Assembly: GCA_017311185.1 (NCBI GenBank) | Contig: JAESUZ010001712.1 | Location: 3,286,001 to 3,350,000 of the forward strand | Direction: 5' to 3' | DNA length: 64,000 bases | Origin: Proteles cristata cristata | Taxonomy: Eukaryota > Chordata > Mammalia > Carnivora > Hyaenidae | Part shown: positions 59,415 to 64,000 of the stretch, piece after piece | How the letters are laid out: every line of letters begins with the position of its first letter | Numbering within the stretch: position 1 is the first letter of the stretch | The notes under the pieces: generated by a model | Databases searched by the model: none | Told to the model about the DNA's origin: nothing | What the model saw: only the letters and a program-made list of their open reading frames with translations | Translations under genes and position numbers: made by a program

Positions 59415-60223
59415 GTGAACAACAGATAAGAACAGACTAAAACCCCTGCTCTCATAAGAGCTCATATTCTAATGGGTGAAATGACAGTAAACAGGAAAAT
59501 TGAGAAAATGCGTTTCCAGTTTCCAGTTTGGCTTAGATGTCATACTCCATCCTCACAATAAGTAAAAAGTTGAACAAAGTGAAAAATCAACAACTACTTA
59601 GATCTGTTAGAGAAGTGAGATCACAGGGCAAACAGCTGTCTTGGAGACAGACAGGCACATACAGAGAATCACAACCTACCAGCAGAGCCCTCTACAGAAG
59701 ACAGTGCAAGGTAGGAAAACCTGGACTAGAATTGATGAGTTACTGGACGCTCACAGTGGACAAGTCTAAGAATTAAAAACCTTCCATACTTTTGTGAGTT
59801 TTACATCTCGGACCTCTACCAGGTTCTCACAGTGAATACTGAAGAAAAATCTTCTGCTTCCAGCAGGGAAAGGAGAAAAGTAACCATCTAAAAATATACC
59901 GGTGCACCCTGTCCTTGTTAACACCTTAACTGTCTTCAAGAGAAACTATTTCCCAAAGTCTAATCTGTTGAGGTTTATCAGAGCCTAATGACCTGGGGAG
60001 AGGAGAAATACCCAATTTCAATCCCTCTAGCCATCCTGCCCCACCTCAAGGGGTAAGGATCTGGGAAGCTCTTGTGAATTTCACAGCCCATGTGCACCGG
60101 CTCACTAGAAGACTGAGATCTAATCAGAGGTATCTAACACTTGCCCTTGACCACACCTTACCACCACATCACTAAAGGCCTATTGACCACAGTTTCTTTA
60201 TCCAATACATAATGCCCAGTTTT

Positions 60224-60448
60224 TAAAAAAAATTTAATGTTTGTTTATTTTTGAGAGAGAGAGAGAAAGAGAGAGAGAGATGGCGAGTGGGTGAGGGGCA
60301 GAAAGAGAGGGAGAGAGAGAATATGAAGCAGACTCCAGGCTCCGAGCTGTCAGCACAGAACCTGACATGGGGCTGGAACTCACAAACTGTGAGATCATGA
60401 CCTGAGGTGAAGTTGGACACTTAACCAACTGAGCCACCCAGGCACCCC
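60224..60448 (-). mobile_element. Felid SINE in the L1 5' region, reverse
   Basis: Exact 16-bp duplication CATAATGCCCAGTTTT at 60208-60223 and 60449-60464. Confidence 0.95.
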
Positions 60449-60603
60449 CATAATGCCCAGTTTTAAACAAACAGAAAAAATGTGAGGCATACTAAGAGGC
60501 AAAAAATACCCCACAGACTGAAGAGACAGTGCAGGCATCAGAATCAGACTCAAATATGGCAGGGGAATTTGTACTATAAGACCAGGAATTTTAAATAACT
60601 GTG

Positions 60604-60790
60604 TGGGGTGCCTGGGTGGTTCAGTTGGTTGAGTGCATGACTTTGGCTCAGATTATGGGTTTAAGCCCCAAGTCGGGCTTTGTGCTGACAATGCAGAGCC
60701 TGCTTCAGATTCTCTCTCCCTCTCTCTCTAACTACCTCCTTCTCTCTCTCTCTCTCTCTCTCTCTCAAAAATAAATATTAAAAAAATAAT
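60604..60790 (+). mobile_element. Felid tRNA-type SINE (SINEC)
   Basis: Head GGGGTGCCTGGGTGGTTCAG, (CT)n of about 11 units, tail AAAAATAAATATTAAAAAAA. Confidence 0.9.
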
Positions 60791-60869
60791 ACAACTATAC
60801 TGAGGGTTCCAATGAAGAAAAGTTGAAAACATTCAATAGCAGATGAATAATTATAATTTAAGAAGAAAT

Positions 60870-61840
60870 ATTTAGTCTTTGTCCCTGGCTGCTGGTACAG
60901 AGCTCCTAAAACTCTTGGAATCTCCTGAGCAATGAGTGCCTCTAGTGTGTTAATGAAATGACTCTTGGTTGAGGGGCTCCTACGTAGCTTCAGGAAGAGA
61001 GCTGGTCACCAGAAAAACCATACCATGTGGCTAAAGGGATGGAAAATTCAACCCCACTCATGATCTCTGGGGATGAGAGAGGGACTAGAGATCATGTCAA
61101 TCACCAGCAGCCGATGGTTTAATTATGCCTCTGCAATGGAACTTCCATAAAACCCAATGAGCAACGGGGTTTGAAGAGCTTCCAGGTTGGTAAACACACT
61201 GAGGTGCCAGGAGGGTGGCACTTTGGCAAGCATGGAGGCTGAGGGCCCCTCACTCCATACCTGGTCCTATGTGTCTCTTCCCTTTTTCTAAAAAAAATAT
61301 ATATTTTAACATTTATTTATTTTTGAGAGACAGAGCATGAGCAGAGGAAGGGCAGAGAGAGAGAGAGACACAGAATCTGAAACAGGCTCCAGGCTTTGAG
61401 CCGTCAGCACAGAGCCCAACGGGGGACTCGAACTCACAAACCGTGAGATCATGACCTGTGCCAAAGTTGGCCTAAAAGACTGAGCCACCCAGCACCCCAT
61501 GTCTCTTCCCTTTGAATGTTCCTGAGTGGTATCCTTTATTACAAACTGGTAATAGTAACTAAGGTGCTTTTCTGACTTCTGTGAGTTGTTCTAGTGAACT
61601 ATCAAAACTGAGGAAGGATTTGTGGGGATCCCCAAATTTATGGCCAAGTCAAACAAAAGTACGGGTAGCCTGGTAATGGAATACTTGTACCTAGTTTCTG
61701 CAGTGGGGACAGTCTTGTGGGACTGAGCCCTTAACCTATGGGATCTGTGCTAACTCTGGGAGTTGGTGTCAAAATTGAACTGAATTTCAGGACCCACTTG
61801 GTGTTGAAGAACTAACTGGTGAATTGGTTGGGGTTAGAAA
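60870..61840 (+). mobile_element. LTR-like element, second copy of the 35990-37045 family
   Basis: Shares the order of motifs with the intron 3 copy: CTTGGAATCTCCTGAGCAAT, GAACTTCCATAAAACCCAAT, GGGGTTTGAAGAGCTTCCAG, TCTGTGAGTTGTTCTAG, CAGTCTTGTGGGACTGAGCC. It interrupts L1 sequence, which resumes at AGTGATGTAAGCAAAGAGAT. A reverse SINE sits inside it. The older LTR nature is inferred. Confidence 0.6.
61286..61497 (-). mobile_element. Felid SINE inside the LTR-like element, reverse
   Basis: Flanked by ATGTGTCTCTTCCCTTT and CATGTCTCTTCCCTTTG. Head end GAGCCACCCAGCACCCC. Confidence 0.92.
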
Positions 61841-62596
61841 ATAATCCATAAAGAAACTGAGAGTGATGTAAGCAAAGAGATGGAGGCTCTGAGAAAGAAT
61901 TAAAAATACTAGAGATCAAAAAGATTGTGACTGAGATGAAGAATGCATTTGATAGGCTAATAAGATGGACACAGCTGAGGAAAGAATCTCTGAGCTTAAG
62001 GATAGGTCAACAGAAACTTCTGAGACTAAAAAAGCACAGAAGAGAAAGACTGAAGAAAAAAAAAGGAACTGAATATCCAAGGACTGTAGAACAATGGCAA
62101 AAGGAATAACATATATGAAAATACCAAAGGGACAAGAGAGAGGATCAGAAGAAATACTTGAAACAGTAATGACTGAGAATTTCCCTAAATTAATGTCAGA
62201 CACCAAACCACAGGTCCAGAAAGCCCAGAGAACATCAAGCAGGACAAATACCAAAAATAGAAAAAGAAAAAGAAAACTTAAAAAAAAAAGAAAAATTAAG
62301 AAAAAGACAAAAACTCAAAACCAAACAAAACTACACCTGAGCACAGCAAACTCAAACTTGAGAAAACCGAAGAAAGAAACCAATCCTGGAAGGAGAAAAC
62401 AAAGCAAGGTAGGTAGTGGCAGATGCTAATGAAGAAAAAATTAAGAGATGACTAAGAAATTATATGTGGAGGAGGGAGAAAGGTTTGCAATTTTCCATAC
62501 AATGACCTCCGAAAGCCTCCCTGGAATGGAGACCTTTTAGTCAAATTAACTGTGAGCTTTTGAAGTCATGGACACATTAATAATACTTTGGCTTAG

Positions 62597-63035
62597 GGGC
62601 CCCTGGATGGCTTAGCTGAGCATCAGACTCTTGTTTTCAGGGTTGTGGGATTAAGCTCCACATCGGGATTTGTGCTGAGCATGGAACCTGCTTAAGACTC
62701 TGTCTCTCTTGGGGCGCCGGTGGCTTAGTCGGTTAAGCGTCCGACTTTCGCTTAGGTCATGATCTCGCGGTTCGTGGGTTCGAGCCCCGCGTCGGGCTCT
62801 GTGCTGACTGCCAGCTCAGAGCCTGGAGCCTGTTTCAGTCTGTGACTCCCTCTCTCTCTGACCCTCCCTGCTCCGCTCTCTCTCTCTCCTAGAAATAAAT
62901 AAAACATTAAAAAAAAAAAGTTTAAAAAAAAAAAAAAAAGACTCTGTCTCTCTCTCCTTCTGCCCCTCTCCTCCCACTTGCGTGCTCTCAATCTCTCTAA
63001 AACATCAAAATAAATAATAAATAATAATAATAATG
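62597..63035 (+). mobile_element. Older felid SINE, split by a younger SINE
   Basis: The older SINE runs 62597-62709 and continues 62954-63035 (CTCCTTCTGCCCCTCTCC, tail AATAAATAATAATAATAAT). Outer repeats AATACTTTGGCTTA and AATGCTTCGGTTTA flank the pair. Confidence 0.9.
62710..62937 (+). mobile_element. Young SINEC insertion nested in a SINE
   Basis: GACTGCCAGCTCAG subfamily copy with head GGGGCGCCGGTGGCTTAGTC. Exact 16-bp duplication AAGACTCTGTCTCTCT at 62694-62709 and 62938-62953. It has a long poly-A tail. Confidence 0.96.
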
Positions 63036-63084
63036 CTTCGGTTTATTTGGAGCCTCTAACAGGCCCCTTGGTGCAGTTGGAGGA

Positions 63085-63160
63085 GTGTAACTAGGCTGGT
63101 ATCCTGGTTCTTACAGACTGTGTGACCTTGGCCAAGTTACCTGACTTTCTGGGCCTCCAG
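63085..63160 (+). repeat. MIR remnant
   Basis: CAGACTGTGTGACCTTGGCC followed by AAGTTACCTGACTTTCTG, the sense MIR core. Confidence 0.75.
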
Positions 63161-63234
63161 GCCACGTCTGCAGCTGAGCTAATTTCTACAGAACCTAGAT
63201 CTGCAAAGACCACTGTGTCTCCAGCTCCCTGTTG

Positions 63235-63545
63235 ACTGCCCCTTGCTTATCTTCAGGTCTCAGCTTAAACTTAACTTTCCTTTGGCAGCATTCCCTGACC
63301 CACAGCTTTAATAAGGTCTCTCTTAATTATTCTCACATCTTTCTTCCTAGTAATTTTCTTAATTGCAATTATTTGATTGGTGTGTAACTATTTCATGTCT
63401 GTTTTTCCTGCTAGACCATAAGCTCTGTAAGAGGGAGAGCCATGCCTACCTCTGCCTACTCCTACGTCTCCAGAACCTCGAAGAATGTCTAGCACAGAGC
63501 TCGCACTCAACAAATAGATTTTGAATGCATAAATGAATGAATGAA
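63235..63545 (+). repeat. L2 LINE 3' end
   Basis: TCAGCTTAAACTTAACTTTC, GGCAGCATTCCCTGACCCAC, GACCATAAGCTCTGTAAGAG, TCTAGCACAGAGCTCGCACT, CAACAAATAG, tail GAATGAATGAAC. Confidence 0.75.
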
Positions 63546-64000
63546 CAATCAAGTGGCTGTTGCCTAGAGATAACTCTAGGGTTGAGCAAATGACACAGTT
63601 AAGCAATTGGCATCTATCTGGTATCTGACAAATGATAGCTGTTGAGTTCACGGATGTGTTTCTCATCCAGTGCTAGTAGTTCCCATGACTAACTTGGTTT
63701 TATGTCTTTGCAAAGGCTGTTGGGATTGCAAGCCTGGGTTTCCATATAGTTCAGTTATTTTTCAAAAATCTAGGTCACTAGAATTTAGAGAGTGGTTTTT
63801 TCTGGTTTGTTGCCTCCTTCTGTATGCTAATGCGTCTTATTAAAAAAGAAAGGCCATGAGAAGAGACTTAATCTTAGAAGATGAAGGATCCAATAGCCAG
63901 AGACTTGGGCTCTTTCAAACAATAAAACAACCAATAATGTTCAAGAACCTGCGGGGATGAGATGAGGCAGGTTAGGTCACAGGATTGAATTGTTGTAAGA
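63546..64000. other. Right-edge intergenic sequence
   Basis: Low-copy sequence. I see no exon, RNA gene or clear repeat in it. Confidence 0.6.

Larger units (their letters stand above)
59500..62420 (+). mobile_element. Degraded LINE-1 5' UTR and ORF1 region, split by insertions
   Basis: An old L1 5' region is followed by ORF1-like sequence. AGGCATACTAAGAGGCAAAA, CAGACTCAAATATGGCAGGG and GACCAGGAATTTTAAATAAC lie on one side. GATGTAAGCAAAGAGATGGA, CTGAGGAAAGAATCTCTGAG, ATTTCCCTAAATTAATGTCA and GACACCAAACCACAGGTCCA lie on the other. It is interrupted by SINEs at 60224 and 60604 and an LTR-like element at about 60870-61840. The ORF1 coiled-coil part is recognisable but full of stops. The start at 59500 is approximate. 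Confidence 0.75.

Noticed and set aside
61927..62429. Lys-rich frames resembling a nuclear coiled-coil protein
   Set aside because: The sequence follows L1 ORF1 and continues L1 5' sequence further left. The Lys-rich end comes from an A-rich stretch.
49720..64000. Exons of the neighbouring gene expected upstream (OSBPL3 in human)
   Set aside because: I found no exon-like conserved frame with splice sites. The region reads as repeats and low-copy intergenic DNA.

Overview
The window is mammalian, almost certainly felid, nuclear DNA. It holds more than 30 copies of a tRNA-derived SINE with the carnivore head GGGGCACCTGGGTGGCTCAG, the internal block AGGTCATGATCTC, a CT-rich stretch and an AAATAAATAAA tail. 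This is the CAN-SINE/SINEC type expanded in cats. LINE-1, MIR, L2 and LTR remnants fill most of the rest. Coding sequence is sparse, in short exons with GT-AG junctions.

One gene is recognised: GSDME (gasdermin E, formerly DFNA5), on the minus strand. Six coding exons (numbered 2 to 7) run from the ATG at 40595 down to 711, with consistent phases and 987 nt of coding sequence in total. They encode residues 1 to 329: the whole N-terminal pore-forming domain, the linker with the caspase-3 site DMPD (cut after Asp269 here), and the start of the C-terminal autoinhibitory domain. Exons 8 onward lie beyond the left edge. A GC-box-rich CpG island at about 48.88-49.72 kb, with a consensus splice donor at 49190-49195, marks the likely promoter and non-coding exon 1.

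Layout: 1-710 intron 7; 711-838 exon 7; 839-3640 intron 6 (with a young 5'-truncated L1); 3641-3802 exon 6; 3803-8851 intron 5; 8852-8972 exon 5; 8973-10598 intron 4; 10599-10770 exon 4; 10771-37772 the 27-kb intron 3, which holds several L1 fragments, two LTR-type insertions and many SINEs; 37773-37965 exon 3; 37966-40384 intron 2; 40385-40614 exon 2; 40615-49195 intron 1; about 49.2-49.3 kb exon 1. From about 49.75 kb to the right edge the sequence is intergenic, 5' of GSDME, and consists of old repeats, a solo LTR and a degraded L1 5' region.

No new gene system is evident. The items most worth a second look are a 641-bp probable retroposed transcript fragment inside an L1, two related solo LTRs with 6-bp target duplications, a young SINE subfamily with four copies (one nested in another SINE), and a CpG-rich low-copy segment deep in intron 3. 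All calls come from reading the sequence. Repeat family names are recalled from consensus patterns and were not checked with a masking program.
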